This document shows, piece after piece, positions 11,263-23,952 of a DNA stretch of 64,000 nucleotides. Positions within the stretch are counted from its first letter, which is position 1. Each line of letters opens with the position of its first letter. The stretch lies in contig CM042010.1 in the NCBI GenBank assembly GCA_023525715.1, positions 66,927,966 through 66,991,965 on the forward strand, in the 5' to 3' direction. Position numbers and translations under genes: made by a program. The notes under the pieces are model-generated. The model saw nothing but the letters and a program-made list of their open reading frames with translations, was not told the origin of the DNA and searched no databases. This DNA is from Cichorium intybus. Lineage: Eukaryota; Streptophyta; Magnoliopsida; Asterales; Asteraceae.

Positions 11263-12557
11263 ATCTCTATGTTGCTCAGTACGTCGAGCCCGTATTTTCT
11301 ACACACTAGACCTAGACACGTCTAGTACTAACCACACACCATACCCCAACAATTACAACTATAAAAGGAATGTATAATATTAGCAAAATACACACAACTT
11401 GGTGTTATCCACAAACATTTTACGAGTACACAAAATACGGTAAAGCACATATAACTTCCACACAGTGTAGTGAGAAACTCACCTGCTATACGACAATAGA
11501 TTACCGCAAAGAGCCAAGCATTAATCAAGGTATCACCTCCCTGGAACAACCTACATTCGTATAAGTATCACTATCTTAAAACGGAATTTGTATATTATTA
11601 TATAATTACTTATAATTGTTATATTTTTCATTATCGCCTTGTACCACGTTTCATCCATGAACCCCTTAATTTCTTATATTCACTTTGCTAACATTTATAG
11701 TTGTTTGATACATAGTATTTTTATAAATTTAAGTACCCATTCCCTTCAATCATAGTCACCATCAAGTACATAATATATTCAGTCTAAGATCATCTTTTAC
11801 CATTCATTATACTAACAATATCATCCCATCCTAGACTGACTTATTATCTTTAACAACGGATAGTTTTTGCGACTAACTAAATAAACTCGTAACTTAAATA
11901 GATAATCATTTAATTAAGAAAATATTACAATTCATCCTTTATACCATTAATTTAATTTAATCTAAATTTTATAGATTTTAAATATCCAAAGCTAAATCTC
12001 ATTTCTTTTAAATTTAATCATATTAAATGGATCCAAGATACGAGCCCAAAAGCTTTTAATCTAACAAGTTACCCATTATACCATTTAATCTCAATATTAG
12101 GCCCAACTAGGTAAGACCACAAGATTAGGGAAACCCAAAATCATAATCTGAATTTCTACACATGTTACGTGACCAAAAATACAAAAATCACAATCCTTAC
12201 TTTCTTCCTTGGGCGTTTCTTCTGTTCGGATTTTGACTAGTGGCTCGGAACCTGGCCTTCCCGATGGATACCCGTAACTGACCCGCCGACACAACCCTTG
12301 CTGAAATAACCCATACTTGTCTCGAACCCATTTGACTCAACCCGACTCGGACCAGTTCATCTAGTCAACCCGTTGAGTTGACCGAGTCGACTCAACCAGG
12401 TTGCAGATCGGGAAAGTGATGGTAGGGGTTTGCTTCGTACGGTCTCTAGAGTTCGGAACCGGTGTTGAACAGTTGTAAACCGGACATTTGGTCGTCGGAA
12501 TTGCTAATTGCAGGTGAGAAGGAGGGAGGTTCGGTGGCGCAGCAGATCGCGAGGGAA

Positions 12558-12562
12558 AGGAA
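12558..12562. other. Target site duplication AGGAA (left), Tekay element
   Basis: AGGAA directly precedes the LTR start TGTCACACC. The same five bases follow the other LTR at 23317-23321. Confidence 0.95.
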
Positions 12563-12979
12563 TGTCACACCCCGATCCTTGGCGGAATCGATCAAGGCGT
12601 GATATATTATTCAAAGTCTCATGACAACTATGATATAATATGATTAGATTCAATTAAATACTAAGTATGCAAACAAGATCCACAACATACAAATACAAAT
12701 CAAAATACAATAACATTTATTACATCAAATTTAAATAGTCTTGTGGGTTTCTAAGGTACACCCTACTTTTCATCAACTTCATTCTTCAAATCTGCATCAT
12801 GGGTAAAAACAGGTCAACTACGAGAGTTGGTGAGTAATCTAGTTTTATTAAAGAAAATTGTGAGTTTGAATAATTTGAAATTTGTTTTCTTTTGAAGTTG
12901 GCAAGCAACTGTTATTGAGATAACAGTTTATAAATCAAAAATTGATTAACAAATGATAATAACAACAATAAGTCCTCAC

Positions 12980-13011
12980 CCTATATATACATATATATAT
13001 GTATATATAGG
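12980..13011. repeat. Perfect 32-bp AT palindrome in LTR
   Basis: CCTATATATACATATA followed by its exact reverse complement. The other LTR has the same palindrome lengthened to 36 bp. Confidence 0.9.
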
Positions 13012-14900
13012 ATGGAGCATCTAATCATCATACACACACAACCACGTGCGATCAATCACCTTAGGGTCCCAAGGCGGGGTGGTCAACCCAATAGCGCTAT
13101 TATTGTCCATAACGTACCTCAAGAATACGGGCATAGTCATGGAGATTAGACTAAAATGATAATGCACTACAAGTACATGTAGCGTAAACAAACAATAATT
13201 ATACAAATAATGATTCAAGTATAAATGTCCCCAACAATGTCTCAATTGTGATAAAATAATAAAATGAAGTTGAAAACATATTAGAACCACATGATACACC
13301 CCAAAAGTATTGAAAATTATAAAATATGGGGTAGATTACTCACATTAGTCCAAACGGAATACGCGTGTTGTACGATAGACGGCTCGGGTCAAAACGACGT
13401 GGAACCTATTATAATTAATAGTTTTGGTTTAGGAACTACTAAACGGGAATGGAGTATTAATAAAAATAATTAGACACATATTCTTATATTAGATGAATTA
13501 ACAATAATCAAATTTTGTTTTGAATATTAATGTATTCATAGGTTAGATGAATTTTAAATTAAATTAATTACTTTGCTTAATTAATTTATATTTTCACTTT
13601 AGGCAAGATTTTAATAATTTCTTATTAAAATAATAACTTGTCAAATTATAAGTATTTACAGATTTTATATATTATAAACAATTATTTATATGAAATAATC
13701 ATTAAAAATGCATTTTTACATGCTTAGATATTTAGGAAAATGGTTTTAAATACTAAACAGTAATGAAACATTATGAAATTATCAGAAAATCATTATTTCA
13801 TAAAATAGTAATTACTGTAAAATTTTCATATTTTTCTTAACTGCGTTAGTATTTATTTAGTATTTTAATAATTAAACCACAACAAAATTCGGGAAAAATA
13901 AGAAATGATTCCCAAAAATTCTGGAAAATTAACCATAGTTTTCTAACAATATATTGAGCCTACTTTAAATATGTTGGATATTTTGGACTATGGGAAGTAT
14001 TTCTTATGTTTTTCATTATTAACTAATCAATAAAATCATAAATAATAGGGAAATATTAAGAGAAATTCATTAGACTTTTTATTTATGATTAACATGTTAT
14101 ATATGGTATTCTGATAAGGTTTTATAATTTTTGGACATGTGTAGCTATTTATTATCAATTTAAACCATTAAATAAACATTAAATCAGGAAAAATAAGCAA
14201 ACCTTCTTACAAAAATCTGTAACTTTTGTCATGGAGTCTTTAAAATGTGTATTAGGTGCGAAAAATATAAAATCTAGATTTTAACATACCTAACTATATT
14301 TTGTAATTTATTTTTCTACAACAAAATAAAATACAAAATAAGCATCAAACAGTAATATAAATGCATGAAACTTTATACATCCACTTTACTCAATATATGG
14401 GTTGTTCCAAACATTTTCCAGAATTTATTGACTGCAAAAAGTATTTTATGTGAATTATTTCCATATTTTATTGCAATAATTATAGTAATTCAATAAAAAT
14501 AAGTTATTTTCTGAAAATTTCCAGAACTTCTTATTTTATTTATGAGAGTCTGCGAAAAATCAGGTTTATGCATAAAATGAGTTTTAGATATTTTGGTGGA
14601 TTTAATTTGTTTCATGTATGAATTTGGAACTTTTAACAACATACCTTGATGAATGCTTCAAGAGGGATGGAGATTTGAGTATATTGAAGTGTTCTTGGCT
14701 GAAAAATGAAGATTTCTAGGAGGAATTTCGAGATTGAGAGTGAGAGGAAGAATAGATATGGTTTGAGTGGTGATGAGAATAATGTGTTGGGAGAAAAATG
14801 AAATGAAAGATGATGGAAGGTGTGAGTGGGAGACAATGGGAATAACCTTTTACTTTTGGTGGTCTTCATAATTCCCCACTAACACAAGCATCTTAAGAGT

Positions 14901-14906
14901 TTTATA
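14901..14906 (-). promoter_or_regulatory. Candidate TATA box in 3' LTR (minus strand)
   Basis: TATAAA on the minus strand, followed downstream by the leader that ends in CATCAAGGTATGTTG, a plausible splice donor. The copy in the 5' LTR at 22976-22981 is the one that would drive this element. Confidence 0.4.
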
Positions 14907-15242
14907 AAATTTAATGTAGTGTTTATAAAAATAGAGTTTTATAAAAAAAATAGGTTATTATTTGATTATAACAATCTACTTTGATTTGAAGTTTAATTAT
15001 AGCATTCAAATTTGATTCTTTTAATTTAATTAGAGCATCATACTTTGATTTGATTTTAATATGGTATCATAATTTAATTTTATTATAGTTATAACGTTAT
15101 ACTATGATATATTGCTATTAACGTCAATTTATATCGTAGTGTAAGGGTTTTGATCCTATTAGCGTCAATAAATCTCGAGTAGGGTTTATTAAATTTCTAA
15201 TTGGGTTGGGTTGAACCGAATCCATTTTAGGCGGATGTCACA

Positions 15243-15256
15243 GTCTCCCCTACTTT
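15243..15256 (-). other. Polypurine tract, Tekay element
   Basis: The minus strand reads AGTAGGGGAGAC directly before the TGTGACA start of the 3' LTR. Confidence 0.8.
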
Positions 15257-15292
15257 AGGAAATTTCGTCTCGAAATTTAAGAAGAGAGTACC

Positions 15293-18200
15293 TTAAGAGA
15301 AAAGTTGCGGGTATTTGGTACGCATTTGATCCTCACGCTCCCATGTATACTCAGGTCCACGTGCTGACTGCCACCTGACCTTGACCAGGGGAATGCGACT
15401 TCTTTTGAGTTGCTTTTCCTTTCGGTCGGCAATTTCCAAGGGTTTCTCGATAAATTGCATTGTCTCGTCGATTTGGATATCCTCGAGAGGAACATGAAGG
15501 TTCTCGTCTGCTAAACACTTCTTGAGGTTGGCTATATGAAATACTGGGTAAACTTTATTAAGCTCTATTGGTAGATCCAACTCGTAGGCTACTGGTCCGA
15601 TCCTTTTCAGGATCTTAAACGGCCCTACGTAGCGGGGTGCCAATTTACCCTTGCGTCCAAATCGAACCACACCTTTCCATGGGGACACTTTTAACATGAC
15701 CATGTCACCCACGGTAAATTCAAGCGGTTTGCATCGCTTGTCGGCGTAACTCTTTTGTCGGCTACGAGCTGTGAGAAGGTTATTGCGAATCTGAGTGATT
15801 TTGTCGGTTGTTTCCTGGATAAGCTCAGGACCAACGATAGGAGAATCCACTGTTGCGCGAATTACGTGGGACTCGCCAATTTCATGCCAGCAAATAGGAG
15901 ATCGGCATTTACGGCCATACAATGCCTCAAATGGTGGCATCTCGATGCTAGAATGATAACTGTTATTATAGGAGAATTCCACCAACGGTAAATGAGAGTC
16001 CCAGTTTCCTCCGAAATCTAAGACACACGCCCTCAACATATCTTCGAGTGTTTGAATTGTCCTCTCAGATTGACCATCGGTCTGCGGATGATAGGCGGTA
16101 CTGAGATCGAGGCGGGTTCCCATGGCTTCTTGAAGTGATTGCCAGAACCGAGAGAGAAATCTCCCATCACGATCTGAAATGATGCTGAGAGGGATGCCAT
16201 GCCGACTAACTATCTCGTCGATGTAAATCCGAGCAAGTTGTTCGACCTTGAAATGTTCACGGATGGGAAGGAAGTGAGCAGATTTAGTCAAACGGTCAAC
16301 GATTACCCAAATGCTGTCATGTCCCTTTGTGGTACGGGGAAGTTTGGTTACGAAATCCATGGTGATCGCTTCCCATTTCCACTCGGGGATTTCCGGTTGG
16401 ACCAATAGTCCAGAGGGTCGTTGATGTTCTGCTTTGACCCTGGAACATGTAAGACATTTGGCTACGAATAAAGCAATATCCTTTTTCATTCCCGACCACC
16501 AATAATTGGTTCTCAAGCCATGATACATCTTGTCAGCGCCCGGATGAATGGAATATCGAGTTTTATGGATTTCTTCCATCAGGAATGTACGAAGATTGTC
16601 GCGATCTGGGATCCAGATGCGATCTTGATAATAGAAAATACCATCAGACTTAGATTCCAACTCCCCATCAATTCCCGTGGGCATGTCATTTTCGGTAATT
16701 GCCGAGTGTTGGGCTCCTCGAATTCGGTCGCTGAGATTGGACAAGATAGGAGAACATATTAAATGAAATGCTTTGGCATGTTCTTTTCGACTTAACGCGT
16801 CGGCTACGACGTTCGCCTTTCCCGGATGATAGCGTATTTCACACTCGTAATCATTTAGGAGTTCGACCCATCGTGTTTGCCTCATATTGAGTTCCTTTTG
16901 ATTAAGAATATGTTGCAAGCTCTTATGGTCGGTGAAAATTACGCATTTAGTTCCGTAAAGGTAATGCCTCCAAATTTTAAGAGCGAAAACCACGGCACCG
17001 AGCTCCAAATCATGAGTCGTATAATTCCTTTCATGGATTTTGAGTTGTCGCGATGCGTAAGCTATAACCTTTCCCTTTTGCATCAAAACACAACCTAGAC
17101 CGAGATTGGAGGCATCGCAGTATACCACGAAATCTTCGGATCCTTTAGGGAGTGTAAGAATTGGAGCGCCACACAATCTTTGTTTAAGAGTTTGGAAAGC
17201 GTATTCCTGCTTGGGTCCCCAATCAAATGGCGTACCCTTGCAAGTGAGCGAAGTAAGCGGTAAAGCGATCTTTGAGAAATTTGAAATGAAACGCCGGTAA
17301 TATCCCGCTAAACCGAGGAATGACCGAATTTCCTTGGGGGTACGTGGGGCTTTCCAATTCTTGACTGCTTCAACTTTTGCGGGATCAACTAAAATACCCT
17401 TGTCACTTACAATATGACCGAGGAATTGTACCTCCTTTAACCAAAACTCGCATTTCGAAAACTTGGCATAGAGCCGATTTCCTTGCAACGTTTGGAGAGT
17501 TAGACGAAGGTGTCTTTCATGCTCTGCCTTTGTCTTGGAGTAAATGAGGATGTCATCAATAAAGACGATAACAAAACGGTCGAGATAAGGTTTAAATACC
17601 CGATTCATCAAGTCCATGAATGCGGCAGGGGCATTTGTTAGGCCGAAAGGCATAACAGTGAACTCGTAATGACCATAGCGGGTTCGGAAAGCGGTTTTGG
17701 GGATGTCTTCTTCCCGTACTCGAAGTTGGTGATAACCCGAGCGAAGGTCGATTTTTGAGAAGCATGAAGCTCCTTGAAGCTGATCAAAAAGGTCGTCGAT
17801 CCGAGGTAACGGATATCGGTTCTTGATGGTCAATTTATTTAACTCCCGATAATCGATACACATACGAAACGAACCATCTTTCTTTTTGATGAAGAGAACG
17901 GGGCCTCCCCAGGGTGAAGTACTAGGGCGGATAAATCCCTTATCGGTTAATTCTTGGAGCTGACTTGCCAATTCTTGCATCTCGGTTGGAGCCAACCGAT
18001 ATGGAGACTTGGCTATGGGAGCAGCTTCAGGAACGAGATCGATGCGGAACTCTAGCTCACGTACTGGAGGGAGTCCAGATACGTCATCGGGAAAGATGTC
18101 GGGAAAGTCTCGTACAATCGGAATATCTTCTATCTTCTTTTCGGTGACCTTTGTTTCCATCACATGGGCTAAGAAAGCCATGTATTCTTTACGTAGATAT

Positions 18201-18685
18201 GATCGAGCTTGAGTACATGACATAAGACTAAGCTTTTTCGAACGAGTCTCGCCATAAATACGAAGACTTTGACCGTCGGCAAGAGGAATACGAATGAACT
18301 TCTCGAAACATACTATTTCAGCATGGTTTTGGGATAGCCAATCCATTCCCACGATGATGTCGAAGCTACCAAGTTCCATAGGAACTAAATTGACGGAAAA
18401 TTTATGACCGCAAAAATCGAAAGTGCAATCTTGGATGACTGCATTGAGTGAAATGTATTTTCCATTGGCGACTTCTATGGTAAAGTGTTCATCAAGTATC
18501 GTGCGAGGTGTGTGAAGTATGGGTTCAAATTCCAAAGACACGAAACTTTTATCGGCACCTGAATCAAAAAGTACTGACGCGTAGCAGTCATTTATGAGAA
18601 ACGTACCATTTACGACCTTGTTATCGGTCTGTGCTAGGGTTGCGGTAATGACAAATGCTCGGCCTTTGGGAGCTGGAACCTGCAT
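15293..18685 (-). CDS. pol: Gypsy pol: protease, RT, RNase H, integrase, chromodomain
   Basis: 1,130 codons from the first Met, all open. Domains in order: aspartic protease with LFDSGA (catalytic Asp41); reverse transcriptase about 205-480, with [10 protein letters not shown] (Asp313) and the FIDD box (Asp377-378); RNase H about 515-634, with YCDAS (Asp524), Glu561, TDH (Asp586) and ADALS (Asp629); integrase zinc finger His707, His714, Cys744, Cys747; integrase core Asp777, Asp838, Glu874, with 35 residues between the last two as expected; then [11 protein letters not shown] and a C-terminal chromodomain (about 1083-1130, LVKVRW..TWE). All catalytic residues are present. The frame is continuous with gag except for one UAG, four codons upstream of this Met. 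Translation as a separate protein from this Met is unlikely. Either readthrough or loss by mutation is implied. It makes and inserts cDNA, and the chromodomain is thought to steer insertion to marked chromatin. Confidence 0.96.
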   Translation of the reverse strand: MQVPAPKGRAFVITATLAQTDNKVVNGTFLINDCYASVLFDSGADKSFVSLEFEPILHTPRTILDEHFTIEVANGKYISLNAVIQDCTFDFCGHKFSVNLVPMELGSFDIIVGMDWLSQNHAEIVCFEKFIRIPLADGQSLRIYGETRSKKLSLMSCTQARSYLRKEYMAFLAHVMETKVTEKKIEDIPIVRDFPDIFPDDVSGLPPVRELEFRIDLVPEAAPIAKSPYRLAPTEMQELASQLQELTDKGFIRPSTSPWGGPVLFIKKKDGSFRMCIDYRELNKLTIKNRYPLPRIDDLFDQLQGASCFSKIDLRSGYHQLRVREEDIPKTAFRTRYGHYEFTVMPFGLTNAPAAFMDLMNRVFKPYLDRFVIVFIDDILIYSKTKAEHERHLRLTLQTLQGNRLYAKFSKCEFWLKEVQFLGHIVSDKGILVDPAKVEAVKNWKAPRTPKEIRSFLGLAGYYRRFISNFSKIALPLTSLTCKGTPFDWGPKQEYAFQTLKQRLCGAPILTLPKGSEDFVVYCDASNLGLGCVLMQKGKVIAYASRQLKIHERNYTTHDLELGAVVFALKIWRHYLYGTKCVIFTDHKSLQHILNQKELNMRQTRWVELLNDYECEIRYHPGKANVVADALSRKEHAKAFHLICSPILSNLSDRIRGAQHSAITENDMPTGIDGELESKSDGIFYYQDRIWIPDRDNLRTFLMEEIHKTRYSIHPGADKMYHGLRTNYWWSGMKKDIALFVAKCLTCSRVKAEHQRPSGLLVQPEIPEWKWEAITMDFVTKLPRTTKGHDSIWVIVDRLTKSAHFLPIREHFKVEQLARIYIDEIVSRHGIPLSIISDRDGRFLSRFWQSLQEAMGTRLDLSTAYHPQTDGQSERTIQTLEDMLRACVLDFGGNWDSHLPLVEFSYNNSYHSSIEMPPFEALYGRKCRSPICWHEIGESHVIRATVDSPIVGPELIQETTDKITQIRNNLLTARSRQKSYADKRCKPLEFTVGDMVMLKVSPWKGVVRFGRKGKLAPRYVGPFKILKRIGPVAYELDLPIELNKVYPVFHIANLKKCLADENLHVPLEDIQIDETMQFIEKPLEIADRKEKQLKRSRIPLVKVRWQSARGPEYTWEREDQMRTKYPQLFS

Positions 18686-18697
18686 TGTTGGATTTGC

Positions 18698-19816
18698 CTA
18701 GGCTTGAGTGTTAATGATATTGACAAGCCTAGGACACGCGTTTCTGAAATGGGTGGGGTCACCACAGTTGAAGCATGTTCCAGTTGGATACTGGGTTTGT
18801 GTTTGCTGATTTGAGGGTAGAGCGAATGGTCGCTGAGTTTTTGGTGCACGGCATGTGTCCGCCAAGTGGCCATAGCGACCACAAGTCGTACAAAGGCGAC
18901 ACGGGCTGGTGGGCATATGGTGATAGTTACAATGGTTACAGAGGGGGTGAGATCCGGTATACGGCTTTTTGTTTGGTTGGGTGACTTGGGTGATAGGAGC
19001 AGCAGGGGTAATAACAGCATGGTTGTGGTGATGGCTTTTCCGCTTCTTTTTGTCGTGTCGGTGTGAGGACTCGGACTTGACAATTAGGGGAGTCTCAGGG
19101 GTCGGCTTTTCAGTTATCATCTTTGAACCCTTGCGTGGGAGGACACCATCGTTCATATTATCCTCGTTGAGTTGACCTGCTATTTCAATAGCGGATTCCA
19201 GAGTAGATGGCCTGCTGCTGGTCACCGAATCACGGATCTGGCGCGGTAACCCTTTAATGTAGCGGCGTATTGCAGTTTTCATAGGTTGAACCATGTGAGG
19301 TAGGAGTCTTGAAAGATCATAGAATCTATTAGTGTAGGTAGCGTTGTCTCCTCCCACCTGTTTCAGATTCCAGAATTCCTCCTCGAGAGTTTGCAATTCG
19401 CTGTCCGGGCAGAACTTCTCTATCATGCGTTCCTTTAGTTTTGACCAGGTCATTCCCAAGGCAACACCCTCTCCTTTTGCTCGTTTTTCTAGGTTCCACC
19501 ATGAGAGAGCATGTCCTTGGAGGCACCCTGTAGCGTGACGGACCATCAGGTCCTCAGGGCACTCGCTGTGGATGAAAGTACTCTCCATTTCTTCGATCCA
19601 TGTGAGGAGTGCGGTGGCACCATCTATGCCTTTGAAGTAAGGCGGATTATAGCTACGAAAGTGCTTAAACGAGCAACGATGAGTGGTTGCTGGAGCTTGC
19701 GGCTGAATAGTTTGAAGATGGGTTGCAATTGTTGGGATGACATTTGCTACCTCCTTAGCGATAAGGGCGGCTAGCCTTCGGTTGTTACGAGCAGCGTATG
19801 GAGGTCGTAATGCCAT
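18698..19816 (-). CDS. gag: Gypsy gag (capsid-nucleocapsid)
   Basis: 372 aa. The centre is a retrotransposon gag capsid region (about 45-215, with FKGIDGATALLTWIEEMES and the ALSWWN motif). A basic linker follows, then two CX2CX4HX4C zinc knuckles (Cys309-Cys322 and Cys348-Cys361). A cysteine/histidine-rich stretch at 293-306 may be a third, irregular knuckle. The protein would package element RNA in cytoplasmic particles. The chosen start is the first Met after the leader. The UAG stop at 18698-18700 is in frame with pol, so gag and pol were very probably one polyprotein frame or are linked by readthrough. No frameshift or internal stop is visible. Confidence 0.95.
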   Translation of the reverse strand: MALRPPYAARNNRRLAALIAKEVANVIPTIATHLQTIQPQAPATTHRCSFKHFRSYNPPYFKGIDGATALLTWIEEMESTFIHSECPEDLMVRHATGCLQGHALSWWNLEKRAKGEGVALGMTWSKLKERMIEKFCPDSELQTLEEEFWNLKQVGGDNATYTNRFYDLSRLLPHMVQPMKTAIRRYIKGLPRQIRDSVTSSRPSTLESAIEIAGQLNEDNMNDGVLPRKGSKMITEKPTPETPLIVKSESSHRHDKKKRKSHHHNHAVITPAAPITQVTQPNKKPYTGSHPLCNHCNYHHMPTSPCRLCTTCGRYGHLADTCRAPKTQRPFALPSNQQTQTQYPTGTCFNCGDPTHFRNACPRLVNIINTQA

Positions 19817-20628
19817 CTATGAGAAACACGCATATGGACTTGTGAGTTATTTGTAAATTGATTATGGAAATTAAGTTTGTAGACATTGTTGGGTAAAATG
19901 ATTGTAAAACACTTGTTGGGCCATGGTTAGGAGTGTTAGGCACCTTTTGGGCTTTCCATGTGTACTAAATGTGAAGCATGTAGCAATTGTGTGGGCCCCC
20001 ACAATACTAAGTTTTCACATGTTTTTCCCACTTCTAGGCCCATTAGGGAACTTAATAGTCCAATGAGTTGGCCATTTTGGAGTGTATCCTTTCGGATACG
20101 TTTGATAAGGTCGGGTATTTTGATGGCTCAAAAGTAATGTGAATAACGCGCTTTGGCCTATAGGTTTGGGAACTCTCGCCTTTGGTCCCCAGGTAAGCAA
20201 ACTGGTCCCTCGGTTGATTGGGATGTATACGAATGCTTACCTAGTCAGGACTTTTGGGCTACCGGCACCTCCCCCTTCCAGTTACTACGCGTCTATTACT
20301 TCGATCCTACCCAACTAGAGTGGATGACTTTTAATTTCCTATGAGCTCTAAGGAATATATATGTATATAAATTTTTATTTTGAAACCATTTGAGTATGTG
20401 TGTGATTTTAAGAGAAAGAGGAGAAAATTCACAAGTGTATGCGCACATATAAGTGTCGGGAATAATACGTAAGCACATAAGGGAGCAATTAGCACACAAA
20501 GGTATTCCAAGGATTTTCTAAGTGCGAATTGCATGCAGTTGTGTGTGCATTTTATAAACTAGCATACGAGAGGACCCTAGAGGCTATAGACTAGGTCAAG
20601 GCAATTAACCTAATTCCCTATAGTCAAG
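19817..20628 (-). other. Leader between primer site and gag, Tekay element
   Basis: About 0.8 kb of untranslated leader containing no gene. Splice or packaging signals probably lie here, but none can be identified with certainty. Confidence 0.7.
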
Positions 20629-20641
20629 GGCTCTGATACCA
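20629..20641 (-). other. Primer binding site (tRNA-Met type), Tekay element
   Basis: The minus strand reads TGGTATCAGAGCC three bases after the 5' LTR end. Confidence 0.92.
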
Positions 20642-20644
20642 ATC

Positions 20645-23316
20645 TGTCACACCCCGATCCTTGGCGGAATCGATCAAGGCATGATATATTGTTCAAAGTC
20701 TCATGACAACTATGTTATAATATGATTAGATTCAATTAAGTACTAAGTATGCAAAAAAGATCCACAACATACAAATACAAATCAAAATACAATAACATTT
20801 ATTACATCAAATTTAAATAGTCTTGTGGGTTTCTAAGGTACACCCTACTTTTCATCAACTTCATTCTTCAAATCTGCATCATGGGTAAAAACAGGTCAAC
20901 TACGAGAGTTGGTGAGTAATCTAGTTTTATTAAAGAAAATTGTGAGTTTGAATAATTTGAAATTTGTTTTCTTTTGAAGTTGGCAAGCAACTGTTATTGA
21001 GATAACAGTTTATAAATCAAAAATTGATTAACAAATGATAACAACAACAATAAGTCCTCACCCTATATATACATATATATATATATGTATATATAGGATG
21101 GAGCATCTAATCATCATACACACACAACCACATGCGATCAATCACCTTAGCGTCCCAAGGCGGGGTGGTCAACCCAATAACGCTATTATTGTCCATAACG
21201 TACCTCAAGAATACGGGCATAGTCATGGAGATTAGACTAAAATGATAATGCACTACAAGTACATGTAGCGTAAACAAACAATAATTATACAAATAATGAT
21301 TCAAGTATAAATGTCCCCAACAATGTCTCAATTATGATAAAATAATAAAATGAAGTTGAAAACATATTAGAACCACATGATACACCCCAAAAGTATTGAA
21401 AATTATAAAATATGGGGTAGATTACTCACATTAGTCCAAACGGAATACGCGTGTTGTACGATAGACGGCTCGGGTCAAAACGACGTGGAACCTATTATAA
21501 TTAATAGTTTTGGTTTAAGAACTACTAAACGGGAATGGAGTATTAATAAAAATAATTAGACACATATTCTTATATTAGATGAATTAACAATAATCAAATT
21601 TTGTTTTGAATATTAATGTATTCATAGGTTAGATGAATTTTAAATTGAATTAATTACTTTGCTTAATTAATTTATATTTTCACTTTAGGCAAGATTTTAA
21701 TAATTTCTTATTAAAATAATAACTTGTCAAATTATAAGTATTTACAGATTTTATATATTATAAACAATTATTTATATGAAATAATCATTAAAAAGGCATT
21801 TTTACATGCTTAGATATTTACGAAAATGGTTTGAAATACTAAACAGTAATGAAACATTATGAAATTATCAGAAAATCATTATTTCATAAAATAGTAATTA
21901 CTGTAAAATTTTCATATTTTTATTAACTGCTTTAGTATTTAAATAATTAAACCACAACAAAATTCGGGAAAAATAATAAATAATTCCCAAAAATTCTGGA
22001 AAATTAACCATAGTTTCCTAACAATATATTGAGCCAACTGTAAATATGTTGGATATTTTGGACTACGGGAAGTATTTCTTATGTTTTTCATTATTAACTA
22101 ATCAATAAAATCATAAATAATAGGGAAATATTAAGAGAAATTCATTAGACTTTTTATTTATGATTAACATGTTATATATGGTATTCTGATAAGGTTTTAT
22201 AATTTTTGGACATGTGTAGCTATTTATTATCAATTTAAACCATTAAATAAACATTAAATCAGGAAAAATAAGCAAACCTTCTTACAAAAATCTGTAACTT
22301 TTGTCATCGAGTCTTTAGAATGTGTATTAGGTGCGAAAAATATAAAATCTAGATTTTAACATACCTAACTATATTTTGCAATTTATTTTTCTACAACAAA
22401 ATAAAATACAAAATAAGCATCAAACTGTAATATAAATGCATGAAACTTTATAAATCCACTTTACTCAATATATGGGTTGTTCCAAAATTGTTTCAGAATT
22501 TATTGACTGCAAAAAGTATTTTATGTGAATTAGTTCCATATTTTATTGCAATAATTATAGTAATTCAATAAAAATAAGTTATTTTCTGAAAATTTCCAAA
22601 ACTTCTTATTTTATTTATGAGAGTCTACGAAAAATCAGGTTTATTCATAAAATGAGTTTTAGATATTTTGGTGGATTTAATTTGTTTCATGTATGAATTT
22701 GGAACTTTTAACAACATACCTTGATGAATGCTTCAAGAGGGATGGAGATTTGAGTATATTGAAGTGTTCTTGGCTGAAAAATGAAGATTTCTAGGAGGAA
22801 TTTCGAGATTGAGAGTGAGAGGAAGAATAGATATGGTTTGAGTGGTGATGAGAATAATGTGTTGGGAGAAAAATGAAAGGAAAGATGATGGAAGGTGTGA
22901 GTGGGAGACAATGGGAATGACCTTTTACTTTTGGTGGTCTTCATAATTCTCCACTAACACAAGCATCTTAAGAGTTTTATAAAATTTAATGTAGTGTTTA
23001 TAAAAATAAAGTTTTATAAAAAAATAGGATATTATTTGATTATAACAATCTACTTTGATTTGAAGTTTAATTATAGCATTCAAATTTGATTCTTTTAATT
23101 TAATTAGAGCATCATACTTTGATTTGATTTTAATATGGTATCATAATTTAATTTTATTATAGTTATAACGTTATACTATGATATATTGCTATTAACGTCA
23201 ATTTATATCGTAGTGTAAGGGTTTTGATCCTATTAGCGTCAATAAATCTCGAGTAGGGTTTATTAAATTTCCAATTGGGTTGGGTTGAACCGAATCCATT
23301 TTAGGCGGATGTCACA
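20645..23316 (-). repeat. 5' LTR of Tekay element (2,672 bp)
   Basis: Same ends and contents as 12563-15242. It is the promoter-bearing copy for this minus-strand element, with a TATAAA on the minus strand at 22976-22981 and the AT palindrome at 21062-21097. Confidence 0.97.
21062..21097. repeat. Perfect 36-bp AT palindrome in LTR
   Basis: The same palindrome as in the other LTR, longer by 4 bp at its centre and still perfectly symmetric. Confidence 0.9.
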
Positions 23317-23321
23317 AGGAA
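23317..23321. other. Target site duplication AGGAA (right), Tekay element
   Basis: Follows the CA end of the LTR and equals 12558-12562. Confidence 0.95.
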
Positions 23322-23952
23322 GGGGTGAAGCGGAGTAGCGGTGACAACAGGGTAGAGGCGTGATGATGGTCGGAGGTTGCACGTGAAATCAGATCGGGAA
23401 AGATATAACCACACTCACCGCTAGACACGATTCCGGCCAAAGCTCCGATCGCCACCACCGTCTCTCTAAATCCCACTAATTTTCTTTGTCTCGTTCCTTC
23501 TTTCTGATTTCCGCTGCCTCCCCCTCACTCTCGGTTCTCTGATTCTCAATATCAGACACCTAAGGCATGCGTGATTCCAACTTTTCAAACCTCGAGTCTT
23601 CTTTTTTTTATTTATTGTAAAATTGGTTTCTTTTGTTTCTTTATTCACGTGATTGGAGAGATAGGAGTCATAATTGTAGCACTTTAGCAAATGGTGGCAC
23701 CTTTCCAGCAATTACAAGTTTTCACGCAACTTTCCATTCCATAAATTACACAAATGGTCCCTATAGTTTGGTCTATTATTTTTATTTAACCCAACCAATA
23801 TTTTATCCTTAAATTAAGTTTTCAAAGTTGTCCAAATCCACCCACAAATTAACACAATTAATTTATTATGATTATAATTATGATTATTATTATTTAACGC
23901 TAAAATAATTTAATTAGTAAAAAACAAACCTACCGAAAAACAGGGTGTTACA
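23317..23952 (-). repeat. Family-B LTR, 5' portion (minus strand)
   Basis: Right-hand remainder of the LTR cut by the Tekay insertion. On the minus strand it begins TGTAACACCCTG at 23952, as family-B and related LTRs do. No coding sequence. With 10846-12562 it makes about 2.35 kb. No internal region is attached, so a solo or truncated LTR is likely. Confidence 0.65.

Larger units (their letters stand above)
10846..12562 (-). repeat. Family-B LTR, 3' portion (minus strand), split by the Tekay element
   Basis: The reverse complement of 10850-11560 matches the LTRs at 51.66-52.2 kb and 54.7-55.2 kb: the GGTGAGTTTCTCACTACA segment, the GTCGACGTACTGAG and GCGCGGCTCT segments, the GTTGGAACTCACTAAGC segment and the GACGGGTACACACTGATGCTG segment. 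It departs from those LTRs after that point, so its true 3' end has been lost. The sequence from 11570 to 12562 has no gene and does not match the 51-55 kb copies, which suggests a diverged U3 half. Confidence 0.75.
12563..15242 (-). repeat. 3' LTR of Tekay element (2,680 bp)
   Basis: Plus-strand ends are TGTCACACCCCG and GGATGTCACA. It aligns over its full length with 20645-23316. It contains an AT palindrome and a TATA-like promoter but no gene. Confidence 0.97.
12563..23316 (-). mobile_element. Complete Tekay-like chromovirus (10.75 kb), minus strand
   Basis: Two LTRs of about 2.68 kb bound by TG..CA, a perfect 5-bp target duplication AGGAA, a tRNA-Met primer site, a polypurine tract, and full gag and pol in the order protease, RT, RNase H, integrase, chromodomain. 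By eye the LTRs differ at roughly 45 positions plus a few small indels (about 1.5-2%), so the insertion is fairly young but not new. The pol order and the C-terminal chromodomain place it among plant chromoviruses; Tekay is my best clade guess. The only obvious coding lesion is the UAG between gag and pol. Confidence 0.97.

Noticed and set aside
15755..19774. Plus-strand frames opposite gag and pol
   Set aside because: Antisense shadows of an intact minus-strand coding region.
14633..22944. Identical 78-codon minus frames in both Tekay LTRs
   Set aside because: They are the leader (R/U5) part of the LTR. The repeat is explained by LTR identity.
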